Source: Gnetum montanum (Eukaryota; Streptophyta; Gnetopsida; Gnetales; Gnetaceae). From it: 62,000 nucleotides of DNA. Below the pieces are notes generated by a model, which saw only the letters and a program-made list of their open reading frames with translations, was not told the origin of the DNA and did no database searches. The stretch spans positions 356,282-418,281 of the forward strand of contig MNCI01022534.1 in the NCBI GenBank assembly GCA_015680685.1, read 5' to 3'. The position numbers were made by a program, and so were the translations under genes. Shown here piece by piece: positions 11,645 to 22,102 of the stretch; within the stretch, counting starts at the first letter, position 1, and the number at the start of each line of letters is the position of its first letter.

Positions 11645-12079
11645 ATATGAAAGTGGTTAGGAAAATGCTAAGTTAGATGTCACCAGTATTAACGTATGAC
11701 ACGTGGTGTAGTTTTAAAAAAAGGTATGGCATGAAGAGCTAACTAAATCTTGGATACCATGAACAACCTGTAATTAATATGGCCTAATTACGAGGTGATA
11801 AGATGCAGTAGTTTAAGGTCATTTCAGACCGTAATGCACGTGATATCTACTGTAATTAATGCCCTGATCTTTGGATTCCAGCTCATACTGGCTCCAGCAT
11901 TTGGAAAATTCTCACTTTAATCAGGCATCAAGTCGATTAGTTTTGCATATAAGTAGACAGTGCTTATCGAAAAAAGGCTGTTGGTTATCGCAAATTCGAT
12001 TTTTCGGTTGTTGTAGAGAGAAGGAGAAAGAGTAAGAGATTGCAGCACGTTATTTGTGAAGGTGTTCAAAGCTATAACA
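11645..12079 (+). promoter_or_regulatory. Upstream region of the antisense gene
   Basis: No coding sequence in sense. On the plus strand it has a GTC-N6-GAC type unit (tagtttaaggtcatttcaga, about 11811-11835), a TATA-like sequence at 11945-11956 and a GA-rich leader (gagagaaggagaaagagtaa) before the ATG at 12080. This looks like a promoter and 5' leader for the antisense gene. Confidence 0.5.
11945..11956 (+). promoter_or_regulatory. TATA-like box of the antisense gene
   Basis: gcatataagtag, about 130 bp upstream of the proposed start ATG. Its position allows a leader of roughly 100 nt. Confidence 0.4.
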
Positions 12080-12485
12080 ATGGCACCGAAGGTGAGAGGA
12101 AAGAATACCAAATTGGCTAAAATTGACAAAGTATAAGGGAGCCTGCAGCATGCTTCGTAGGCCTTGGTCGAAGTGAGAGATGTTACTCCCCTGAATCGGT
12201 AGGCCATCTCTTACTTACTCGTATTGCTTTTGGTGACATGCCCCTTTTTTTGTGTTTATCCTTTTGCATCATTTGCATAAATTAGAGTTTTAGGATGTAG
12301 ACCTTGTATTAAAATGGGGGTTTAGACAATAGTATTGCGTCTATTGCCATTATCTGAGATAAACCTTGTACTATTGCAAGGGTTTAAGCGATTTCGGCTG
12401 TATGGTTAAAGCATAATTTGCAAATTTTCCTATAGTTTAAGCATGCAACGGAATCTAGATGGTAACGTTTTTCTTTTCTGTACAG

Positions 12486-13298
12486 TATCATGGTGAAACA
12501 TGTCCTAGTCATTTTGGAAATAGTTGGGGTTTTATGTTGTATAAATCCTCCTGCAGCCAATCTTCCTCCTCCTCAGACTCATTTGCAAGGGAGGGCTATA
12601 TGGTTTTGGAAGGGTGCACTAGAGTTTCTGCAATTTTTTTTGCGTAACTACAACATCATTATTTGGTCACATTTGTCAGGTGATGTGGCTGGGGCTATTT
12701 TGGAACATTTGCTACTTGGCTCTACACAGGGCGTCCTGGCTTTTCTGATAGATGGGGCTATTGATACTGGTCTTCCTCAAGACCGTGAACTTAGCACTAG
12801 AGGATTGAGGCGTTTAAGTTGGATCTGGAAGATGCCCAAATTTAGTTGTTATCATGCGTATAATACTTTGTTCATGGCTCGTCATGTCTCGACTTAATTT
12901 CATAATCCACCAGGCACGGTGTATTATTCAGGCGGGTAAGTCGTTTTATTTGTAATGTTGTTGATGTGTTTTCTAATGTCTAAATTTGCAAAGCATGGAA
13001 TAGTAATGTGTTATATGATACAGGTTCTTCATCAATGAAAATGGGTTAGTGGGAAATAATGATATATTGACCTGGACCAAAAGGACGATAAATGAGTTTA
13101 TGTCCACTAGCAACGTATGCGTGGGTGTAATGGGGCAAATGGCCTTCGAAATTCCTGAGTATCCCACCCGTTATGCCGATTCCTTCAAGAGTTGTCAGAA
13201 CCTCAGGTGGTTACATGAGGAATGGACTTTGAATCCGCCCCTTACCCTCGTGGATGTGCAAAGGAAGCTCCCTCCATTTCCTCTACCATTTGGCCCTA
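12486..13298 (+). pseudogene. FCP1/SCP-like HAD phosphatase domain (exons 2-3 of the antisense gene)
   Basis: The layout follows the FCP1-homology fold: a hydrophobic strand ending in VLVILEIVGVLC where family members have the DxD nucleophile motif, then GALEFLQFFLRNYNIIIWS (strand plus the Ser motif), AILEHLL, a GLRRLSWIWK segment, NTLFMARH where the family has NTLxxDD, and PPGTVYYSGG. Both catalytic Asp positions of motif I (E and V here) and the Asp pair of the last motif are missing, so this copy could not be an active phosphatase. Exon 3 adds NDILTWTKRTINEF and IPEYPTRYADSF. Fold assignment is by eye. Confidence 0.55.
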
Positions 13299-15013
13299 GT
13301 ATGATTTTGTTGCTACAAATAGTTACAGAATATTATAATTTTTTTTCTGTTTTGAAATGTTGCGTAATAGTGTTCTCGCTATCTTGGCTTGTGCTTCATG
13401 TTATTAGTTAGGGAATCCTAAGAGATTACCATCACGATTTCTGGCCGCGAGGTGAACAACCTCCTCTTCCATTATGGCAACATAAAGGAAGCACAATGCT
13501 GGCTTGGCCACACGGTGGCCCCAGTTGCATTGGTCAGCAAGCTGTGGGAAGCAATGCTGATGCATTTATTTCTAGTCATAACCCCTGATGTCCCCGCAAG
13601 CGAAATGTTAACCCTGGTTAACTCCTTCAGTGAGGGGGCTGAGCATTTTTGCATGAACGTGCGCAACGTGCGTGTGCATTTTGATATCAACGCTCAGCTG
13701 TTTACTGACCTCTTCATCATCTCCTCTGACGGTCTTCCCATAGAGGAAAAATCGAGGAGAAGCATCAATGTCAGGAAGAGCTGGAGGAGTGGTTGGGTAC
13801 CAAGAAGGATACAAAGGGGATCCCTTGTGAAAAGATCGAGTTAGAGGTTGCCAAGATTACTTATCCCCTTTTCCGTGCTCGGGCCTTCCCCAGAACACTC
13901 TCACAGGAGAAGTTCTTTACTATAGAACAAGCCCGTATCATGCGAGAGGCGATTGAGAAAGGGACCCAATTCGACTAGGCAAGCTATTTTGCTAGGGGTT
14001 ACGCACTGAGATGATCAGGCTCCGCCAGAAGCTCGATTCTCGTTTCAATATGCACTTCGCCTTCTTCATAGCTTGCTTTTGGCATTTTGCTGAATTTTTG
14101 GTGGTCCAGAGGAATGGGGTCTGGGTGCAACAGGACCGAGACCAGCTATCCAAACCCTGGATTTCTCATCTCTTCAGCACTACCCGATCACAAGAACATC
14201 CGGAGAGAATTGGGGAGTCACTTTCTATAACGACTAGGGATGTGGTGGCACCTCGAATGCGAGGCCCTGACAACGTAGGTGGGGCACTTCCCATTTACAC
14301 TAGTGATGCGTCACAGGGGAAGCGCCTAGTGGTAGAGATCATAGATGCCTTGATTCAGTGTAAAAGGCCTCGTTTAACCGAGGCGCCTGTGGAGCCAGTA
14401 GGTGGCATGGGCAGAACTGTGCAAGTCAGGTGTTAGCGGAGTAAACCTCCGCCTGGTAAGCGTAAGGACATAGTAAAAGTTATGGCAATTGTTGTATCAT
14501 GCAACTTTATTCAGGGTATTCTAGATTATTGAAATATGTTATGTGGCATAAACAGGGAGACCTATAGAATAGTTGACCCCTGAAACAGGGGCGGTGGCAT
14601 TACGTACTGGGGAAGGGACCCTAGTTTTGAAAGAGGAGGCCCTGGCTATTACAGTAAGTGACGCACAGACCCTTGTGTGTGAGGAAAGAAAGGAGGTGAA
14701 AAACATTGATGCCTTCCCCATTGGAACAGGCAGAGGTAATCAGTCTACTAAAATTTTTAAGGAATTCTATTAGTAACTAGAAATTTTGACTTAATTACTC
14801 TACAGATGAACAAGAGGCATCCCCTTCCTCCATTGTAAGGAGACTGTGGGGGAAATTCCCTGATAAATTTTCCTTCATGGAAGGCATTGTCAGTGATATG
14901 ATTGAGTGCCTCGAGCTCGTCAATCCTGGGGCTGGTATGTTACGGTTGTAGTACGCTTATTTTATTACAAGGTTATAATGTTTATTTACATTTAATTTAA
15001 TATTTGTTATTAG

Positions 15014-15827
15014 GAGCTCGCCTGCAATGGGACTCTACGCAGCCCATTGACCTGGACACTGTGGAGCCTTCACCTGACGACACGGTCGTACCATGCAACA
15101 TTTATGAGGAAATGCGTAAATTTACATTACGCTCGACCCGCTCCTTGTGGGAGAGTCAAAACGTCAATAAAGACCTCTAGAAGAAGCTGCAGAGGTTAGA
15201 GAAGGAAAGGATATCTTTGACCAAAGAGGTCAGAGACTTAAGATCGCGATGTGAATTCCTACAAGTGTGAGGAACAGATGAAGAGGACTGGCGTACGGCT
15301 GTCATTGACTACGCTTGCTACTGGACCGTGGTCAGAGACAGCGTACAGACCGGTTGCAAGTTGGTGGAGCAACAGATGCAAATAGTTCTCTTGGCCCAGA
15401 AGAACCAGGACTGGAAGGACTTTTGTGCAAGTGTCCAAGAGTGGGGGTAGAAACAAAAAGATCATAAGCATCTGTATAAGCAAGAAAGTATCGCTTATCG
15501 TCAGTACTATCGAGATTCTGTGAAGCTCAATCCTTGCAGTTGTTCCTTGATGTCATTGGTCCATCTAAGGCCTTCGAGAAATTCCAGGAGCAGGTGACAG
15601 TAAGCGCATCCCTGGAAAGGGAAATTACTCTTCCCGGGGAAGAGACTACAGGCCCTACTTTCTTCCCTGAACCACCCCAATGGACTAGCATGGAGAAAGG
15701 GAAGGTGAATGCTAGAACTAATCTGGGAGACAGAGTTTGGTCTGAGTTAATCAAAGATGAAATTATGCAATGCCTGTGGGTCGGTTTAGATCAACTCCCA
15801 TTTGCTGCGGATGCAGGACCATCGCGA
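15014..15827 (+). pseudogene. Coiled-coil-like exon 7 of the antisense gene
   Basis: The reading starts ARLQWDSTQPIDLD and becomes a charged, heptad-like helix (KKLQRLEKERISLTKEVRDL), then VEQQMQIVLLAQKNQDW and, after a frameshift near 15515, LFLDVIGPSKAFEKFQEQV. In-frame stops stand at about 15177 (TAG), 15268 (TGA) and 15448 (TAG), each explainable by C-to-T or G-to-A from CAG, CGA or TGG. A self-association role is only a guess. Confidence 0.55.
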
Positions 15828-16139
15828 GTAAGTTTGAGTGTTATTGAATTTAAATTTTCTGATTTGTTTTATCATGGCTTTTGCTTATGTATTTATTGTA
15901 TGTAGCTACATGGAATGGATGAAGAATATGGGTAGGATGAAGAGCACGTTCAGGAGGGAGAGCGTAATAACATAGACCATCCCCTTGGGAAGCAAGTGTT
16001 AGTGCAAGAGCCCCGTGAAGAAGACATTCCTCATGAAGGAATGCCCCCTAAAAGGGACGGCCCCTTTGAAGACGATTTATTATGCTTAGAGGCGGACTTA
16101 AGGGATATGGGTGATAGTGGCACTAGGGGGGATGCGTAA

Positions 16140-16745
16140 TTGTGATTTACACATGATTTTATTTATGAGGTTTGAACAATGGCAATATGAATCTCGGCAT
16201 GATTAATCATGAGATTTTCTTTATGGTTTTTAATTTTATGTTTAATTTTATGTCTTTATTTATACAAAGTGTAAATAGAATTGTTAAAGATTTTGGATAG
16301 GTTGCGTTATTGTGACTGTAAAATGGAGTTGCTAGTTTAAGGTCATTATAGGCCGTCTTATAGCGTTTGCGTAAGATATAAACGAATTAGCTAGTTTTAG
16401 GCCATTGCAGGCCACTTGCATACGTCGAAAAATGTGATGGATAGAAGTGCACATATTTGCGTAATTGTACTAATATAACTAATAGAAGTCAAGAAGCGTA
16501 AATAGCGTAAACTAGGAAATGTAAATGGCATAATGGATAGAAAGCGTAAATACATGTGTATTAAAGAAAACTGACAGTCAAATTTGATAAGCATAAATGA
16601 AAAACTAGTGAAAATGTAACGATGTGCGTAAATACCACGTAGGTCAATCACCAACCTGTAATTTTTTCTTGATGGCTTTTACGTTGAGTGATGCGTAAGG
16701 GCGAGGAGATTTATGACCTGACTCTTCCACATCATCCTTCTCTCC
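16140..16745. other. Region between antisense gene end and protease
   Basis: AT-rich with many GCGTAA motifs. It contains two GTC-N6-GAC-type units (about 16332-16356 and 16391-16415) like those in the 7570-8125 array. It would hold the 3' end of the antisense transcript; no clear poly(A) signal was singled out. Confidence 0.5.
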
Positions 16746-17461
16746 CTAAAATGGTAGGTTGACCCAGGCTAGGCTGTCGTTATTCATTTCAGCTTGTTTG
16801 GGAATTCGAACATGGGTTTGATCTTCGGGTGTTTCGATCTCCGAACCCCGTTCTTCCTTGATGTTATTGATAGTCCTAGGAGTTATTTCATCACCGTGTA
16901 TTACTACCTCTCCCCCTGCATAAGGTAGGTGTATCTCTTGGTGTATTGGTGACAAAACTACCCTCAGTTGGGCTAGCCAGGACCTCCTTAGAATCAGGTT
17001 GAAATCGGACACCTCCTTGACAACGATGAATGTGGCGTCTATTGGGAATTGGTCTCTTGCCACAAAATTGATATGCACCGTCCCCTTGACTTGAACTCAT
17101 GCCCCATTGAACAACTTTAGGCATGATTTCGTCGTAGGACTGATCTGGTCGACCAGCCCCAACTTATCCACTATAGGATAAGGGATGACATTCGTGGCCG
17201 CGCCATCGTCAACGTGCACCCTAGGATCCGATGTTGATCAACTCGGATGGTGATGAACATAGGTTCTATTGTCACTTGACCTTTCTCAGGATCATCTTTG
17301 ATGGATTCATCATGAAAGATCAAAGAGGTTGGTTTGGGTTGCTCAGCGGCGGGAGGAAACATGACAGCATGTATCGCTTCCTCTTCCGCTAGTAAGCCTT
17401 CATCCACAAGTATGGATGTCAACATACGGACCATAGCCTCATGGTGCTTTTGAGATGTCAT
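16746..17461 (-). pseudogene. E1 aspartic protease
   Basis: Processes the polyprotein. The active-site strand reads VDDGAATNVIPYPIVDKLG (about 17205-17150), with D-D-G where retropepsins have D-S/T-G. After a stop near 17098 the rest follows: TVHINFVARDQFPIDATF and FNLILRRSWLAQLRVV. The latter corresponds to the usual ILGRxWL segment, here with Gly replaced by Arg. The frame ends at a TAG at 16746. Upstream linker sequence is shifted between frames. Confidence 0.75.
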
Positions 17462-20400
17462 AAGCAGTTCATAGAGGCTTAGTATTTTTTTCTTCTATTT
17501 CAGAGCCTGCTTGACTTGCGTAAATGCGTCGAGGAGGTTCCGTTCTCAGCTGGGTTGCTTATCTCCTCTGTCTTCTTCCATTCGCCCTAAGAGACAGATT
17601 TCTCGAGGCAGAATAGCATCAGTCGAAGGATTGTGTTTCTTCCTGCTGAGGGGAGATGGCTGTGTTTCTATACCCTTGTCTTGCCCGTAAGGTGCAGGTG
17701 AAGGTACAAAAGCTAGGGGCCTAAGCTTAGAAAAGCCTAGCATAGAGTGGTTTTGGTGGCGTTAATTGATGCATCTCCTTCCTTTTTTCTATTGGGTGGC
17801 GATTGATGGCTCTGGTTAGAAGCTTGCCCCTGCGTAAAAGGGGCAGCCAGTGTTTTTGGAACCCTAAGGATAAAAGGTGCCTTAGGAGTAGGCGCGGATG
17901 TGGCCGCAGCTTTATCGTTAACGTGAGACCGAGTTATAGCTGGAGAGGGCACCTGAATAACAAAGGGTGGCCTCGAGACACTGCTAACTGATGGTGAAGA
18001 ACTTGCCCTCTTCGGTGAATTGGTAGGTACATGTAAAATAAAGGGTTGTTTAGGTGGTACCTTTCCTTCACTGTCCGTACTTACCACGTTGATGGTGTAC
18101 GGCGCGTTATTTGCGTTTAACGAATCTTTGTACACATGCATCGCCTGGTTTTCAGGACGTGTTGGACTACTGTCGTCTAATTTTAGAGAACCATCATCAA
18201 TGATGCGTTGAATATCATCTTTCAACACCCATTAGTAATCGGTATCGTGACCACACAGCTGATGGTAGTCACAAAAACGGTCCAGCCTAAAAGACTTAGG
18301 AACTGGTAGTTCGTTAGGTAGGGCTAAAGAAGGATTCCTTAGCAATTCACAATGGCGCCTGTGACACTGCAGAGCTTCTTCAAATACTTTTTTATTCTAA
18401 ATATATCTTGCCCCTAATAATTGTTTCAACAGTTCCAAATGTTTTATAGGTAGGGCTGTATATTTTGAGCAATCTTTACGCTCGAAGTTTGGTTTTGATT
18501 GTGGAGGCTTTTTAGGGGCATGTGTGTCTTGGCTAGTGCTGCTTGCACTAGCCGTGGTCTTAACAGGCACTGTGGATGCCTTCTTGTTATTCTTGTTTTT
18601 AGCACCCTCAGCCAGCGTAGCTACTATTGTCGTCATTGTCTTACCTTTTTCTTTACCCTTATTATTGGCATTTTTATAGGCCACATATTTTGGGTCTTTG
18701 CTAGCCTCAGCAGCATCTTGGATGCTCTTGGTTTGTGTGAAAGCCTGACTTAAGGAGCAAGGATCAAGGTAGTATAGTTTAGACTTGATGAAGTTGTTAA
18801 CTGCTCCTTTGAAAATAGCCAGCAGATGGATGTCCACGATAGGCTCACGGATTTCATTCAGGGTAGCGCTCCATCACTGTATAAACTTCTGGACTGGCTC
18901 AAGCGGGTCTTGTTTCACTCCCATAAGTTGATCTAGTATGACTTTCGGCTTCAAATTGTATTTAAAGAGAGTCACAAATTGTGTTAGGAGCTCTTCCAAG
19001 GTTGAGATGGAAGAGCGAGGGAGTGCACGATACCAGTTCAAGGCTTTACCTACCAAGGACATTGCAAAGACACGGATAATTGTATGGGGCCATTACTGTA
19101 ATAACAAGGATTCAGACCTAAAGGTAACAAGATGAGCATTAGTATCTCCTTCCCCATTATATCTATTAAAATGGGGCAATGACATCCTTGGAGGCAACAA
19201 CAACATAGGAACCACTGGACTGATTGGATCATCATGGTAGAAATCCATGACTTGTATCATATCAGAGCTAGCAGCTTTAAGACGCTTAACTTTCTCAGTG
19301 AGGGTCTGACTAAGCGAAAAAGCTTGATCTAGGCTTGTTGATGAAGAAGTCGGCATAGGAGGAGCTGGGGGTTGGGCTGAAAGAGCAGCGCCAGGCAATG
19401 GGAATGGAGTAATGATTTGGCTGACAGGTGGCACTACAGGGACTATCCTCGTAGATGGAGCTGCCTGTGAAACCCACCACCCGACAAGTTGTGTGGAGAA
19501 ATTGGCTATCGCCGATTGTGTAGGATGGAGATTGTAAGGATATTGTGCGGTTATCTATGGGACATGCATGGTAGATGCGGCTAAGGGTTGCACACCGTAT
19601 AACACAGATTGATTATGTGTAATAGGAAGGATCCACTAACCAGTCGTGGCTTGTTGAACAGATTGCTGCGATTGAACGGTGGTTGCGATCTGTTGCCTCG
19701 CAATGGGCTGCGACGATAAGGTTTCCACCAGATTTTGCACTAGGCAGGTTATAGGTGTGTTATGGAGTTGCACTTGGGGGATGAAATGGGGTGCGGTGGA
19801 CGCTAGTACCATCAACAAAATACTGATTATACGTGGTGAGGAGACTACCCCCATGTTATTTTGAGATGGTATTTGTACTTGCAGAACCGAGGATTGCGTA
19901 GTGGCTTGTGGGACGACAGGAATATGGGTTTGGGTGGTCACGGCTGGGTTGAGATGGGCAGCTTCTCCGATGAGAGAATTAAATAGGGGATTGACATATG
20001 TATGGGGGCTAAGGGTATGGTATGAATCTGCGTGTTTAGACTGGGCTGCGAATTCATCTTCCTCCTCCTCCCCATTTTGAGGTTCTAGAATAGACCGTGT
20101 GGTCTAACTCCTAGCCATAACCAGTTGGGTCAGGAGTTCATGATAATGCTCGGTCAAGGGGATAATGTCATATGTAGTAGGGGTGAAGTCTTGACCCCCT
20201 CTGTGGATTAGCTCATAATTTCGTTTTTCCTCCATCTCGGCTTGGCTAAGGGCAAGTTTTGCCTGGATCTTGATGTAAATGAAATTGTACTCTTTAGGAG
20301 TCACAACGGTGTGCGAAGGATCCTTGCCCTATAATCTCAACAAACGACGCAATGGTCCCTAAGTTCCTATTGCGCCGAAAGTTAGTCCAAGAATGGGATT

Positions 20401-20463
20401 TATGGATGTGGCACTTGAGTCAGTGGTGATCATAGCGGCAGTGGTTGCATATGCAGAATCCAT
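17462..20463 (-). pseudogene. E1 gag
   Basis: Structural protein of the particle. The ATG at 20463 gives MDSAYATTAAMITTDSS. An N-terminal helical stretch (EYNFIYIKIQAKLALSQAEM) and a Pro/Gln-rich linker follow. The capsid region is LPHFNRYNGEGDTNAHLVTF, SLVGKALNWYRALPRSSIST and LFKYNLKPK (about 19240-18940). After this come a Lys/Asn-rich basic stretch and the knuckle CDYHQLCGHDTDY before LKDDIQRIIDDGSL (about 18270-18180), typical of Tat gag. The tail is Pro/Ser-rich. At least six stops split it. Confidence 0.85.
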
Positions 20464-20666
20464 CTCTCAGATAGGTTAATGACAACAAACAACAGGATTT
20501 AAAAGGCGACGGCCGAATAGAATTATGATTAGGATTTTTACCCTGTAGGATTCTAAAGGAATAATTGTTGTGACCAATCTACACCACACGATTTCATAAA
20601 CTTCCCTATAGGTATTACATTTACGTTTTTATGGACGTGGGTGTGGATCACTTACAGGGCTACCCA
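20464..20666 (-). other. E1 leader and probable primer-binding site
   Basis: Directly after the 5' LTR the sense strand reads TGGGTAGCCCTG, the position and TGG start expected of a primer-binding site. I could not assign it to a tRNA with confidence. About 200 nt of leader precede the gag ATG. Confidence 0.5.
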
Positions 20667-20919
20667 TGAAATATCGGTCGCTGGAAAATACCGAACTAAG
20701 ATCCGTGTACACAGTCTTAACCACGGATCTATGCGAGGGCCGTGCTAGATGAAACAAATCTACGGTGCCCTGAATGATCTTGTCGATCAGACAGGGACTT
20801 ACTTAACCAGTAAATTAATGAATGTCATGATAATATACGTATTATATAGATGTTCCATGAAGAAAATCGATCCAATGAATCGTAAAAGGAGTAGAAAACG
20901 ATGTAAATAAATTACAATA

Positions 20920-21583
20920 ATGACAACGTCAACGCGACAAGGAGGATCAGATTTAGAAAAGATGCACAATTCCAAGATCTATGTTTTTGACTCGAAGACT
21001 GAGTATATTGTATACAAAGTTCCAATAGCAGATTCTGTTTATCTTGTGCGAAGCATACACAAAACAACAAGAAAATTGTTCAACAAGGAGTACAGAATGA
21101 AGCTCGGTCTACCTCGTAAGCCAAAGGTGGAATGCAAGGAAGGTCAATCCTGGATGTCTATTGACCAACTGTTTCTGATCAATAAACCTTGTTAATCGTA
21201 CCAGATGATCTCTCAATCCATGATCTGCTCCTTTTGCCTTCGTTAGTCTTTGCTCCAAAGCTACTAACGATCACCAATGGAGAGAACTGTATCTTTGCCA
21301 AAAGACTGATCGCTCCTGCTGCCAATGCTCAAAATGTCTTCGGTCTTTGCCAAAAGGTGACCCCCCTTTCCTTTCTTTGCCAATTAGAGTATTTATAGGT
21401 TCAGTAGTACGTGGAGAAGGCACGGCCCTGATCACACGTGTCTCAAACTTTCAAAATGCCATTGACTGGGCAAAATTTATGTTGAAACTGGTCATGTCAC
21501 ATCACGCTTCTGGGAAAGAGGGAAAAGTACGCTATCAACCACTCCCGCTGAAGCTACTTCATGATTATGCTGCGATATGCTGA
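20920..21583 (+). pseudogene. LTR-embedded antisense ORF, better copy
   Basis: Three overlapping plus-strand frames: 20920-21195 (91 codons, containing SKIYVFDSKTEYIVYKVPIA and ending FLINKPC), about 21189-21398 (LLLPSLVFAPKLLTITNGEN) and 21347-21583 (VFIGSVVRGEGTALITRVSN). Composition looks protein-like rather than random, and the same frames, more damaged, lie in the other LTR at 5155-5822. It runs opposite to the element and spans the transcription-start region. No family recognised. It could be one captured frame of about 220 codons with two shifts, or chance. Confidence 0.4.
21388..21399 (-). promoter_or_regulatory. E1 LTR TATA box
   Basis: Sense ACCTATAAATACTC, identical in the other LTR at 5629-5640. 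Probable core promoter of E1. Confidence 0.7.
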
Positions 21584-21982
21584 TGAGCATATTATGCATA
21601 TGGATAGCAGGTGTGTGTCTGGTACTGCCTTAGTTGACTTTAGGCAGTATTATGCTCGTTTATGCTACATAGCGTGTAGAGCGTAAGAGAGCATAAAAGT
21701 GGTCAACTTTATAATAAGTTACACTTGTTTACGCTGCGTAGCATAATAAGCGTAAAGCGGTCAATCTGTAAAAAAAAGAAGAAATCAATCTGCCACGCTT
21801 CTTTGGACTCTGACTTTGACTTCCTCAAAGCTCATTACGTTGCTCTGCGTAATCGGAGTGTAAACTCAGCCCTGAACAAAAGACTTAGTGAAATGTGCGA
21901 TAAGTCTTAAACTTTAACCTTGTCGAATTCACCGAACTAAGTTACTTTCTGATATTGGCCTACATTAAGCACAGTTATGACG

Positions 21983-22102
21983 ACCATCATTACGCTATGT
22001 TGCGTAATGTAGTGTAAAGAGAGAAAACAAAGTAAGTAAGGNAACCATCATTACGCTATGTTGCGTAATGTAGTGTAAAGAGAGAAAACAAAGTAAGTAA
22101 GG
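21983..22102. repeat. 59-bp tandem duplication joined by an N
   Basis: 21983-22041 and 22044-22102 are almost identical and separated by g/n/a. The other E1 LTR has one copy only. This looks like an assembly join rather than biology. Confidence 0.8.

Larger units (their letters stand above)
12080..16139 (+). pseudogene. Antisense eight-exon gene inside E1
   Basis: Proposed exons: 12080-12198, 12486-12935, 13024-13298, 13412-14455, 14556-14735, 14806-14934, 15014-15827, 15906-16139 (about 1,080 codons). Each intron has GT and AG ends. Joining exons keeps the frame at six of seven junctions; the exception (3/4) is followed by a frameshift near 13450. The start is MAPKVRGKNTK. Exons 2-3 resemble a HAD/FCP1-type phosphatase. 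Exon 4 has unrecognised sequence including KFFTIEQARIMREAI and FIACFWHFAEFLVV. Exon 7 is rich in charged heptad-like sequence. The end is acidic (FEDDLLCLEADL) with a TAA at 16137. About eleven stops and four frameshifts now break it. It lies wholly between protease and RT of E1, on the opposite strand. It may be a captured host gene or an additional element gene; the data do not decide. Confidence 0.7.
11629..16655 (-). other. Possible sense pro-rt intron of E1
   Basis: In sense, protease ends before a candidate donor CAG/GTTGGTG at about 16655. RT coding resumes near a T-rich stretch and a candidate acceptor ggag/GACAG at about 11629. Ogre-type Tat elements are known to carry an intron between protease and RT. 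The 5-kb gap holds no sense coding sequence but a complete antisense gene, which fits such an intron. The exact splice sites are inferred. Confidence 0.4.

Noticed and set aside
10420-11660. Plus-strand ORFs of 99 and 168 codons over E1 RT
   Set aside because: They are shadows of the minus-strand RT, whose motifs are unmistakable.
12080-16139. Reading the antisense gene as a host gene into which E1 halves inserted, or as a separate nested transposon
   Set aside because: E1 gag-protease and RT-integrase are collinear on both sides, no target duplication or terminal repeat brackets the gene, and its flanks carry E1-type repeat units. Capture by the element fits better, though a gene-sized insertion is not excluded.
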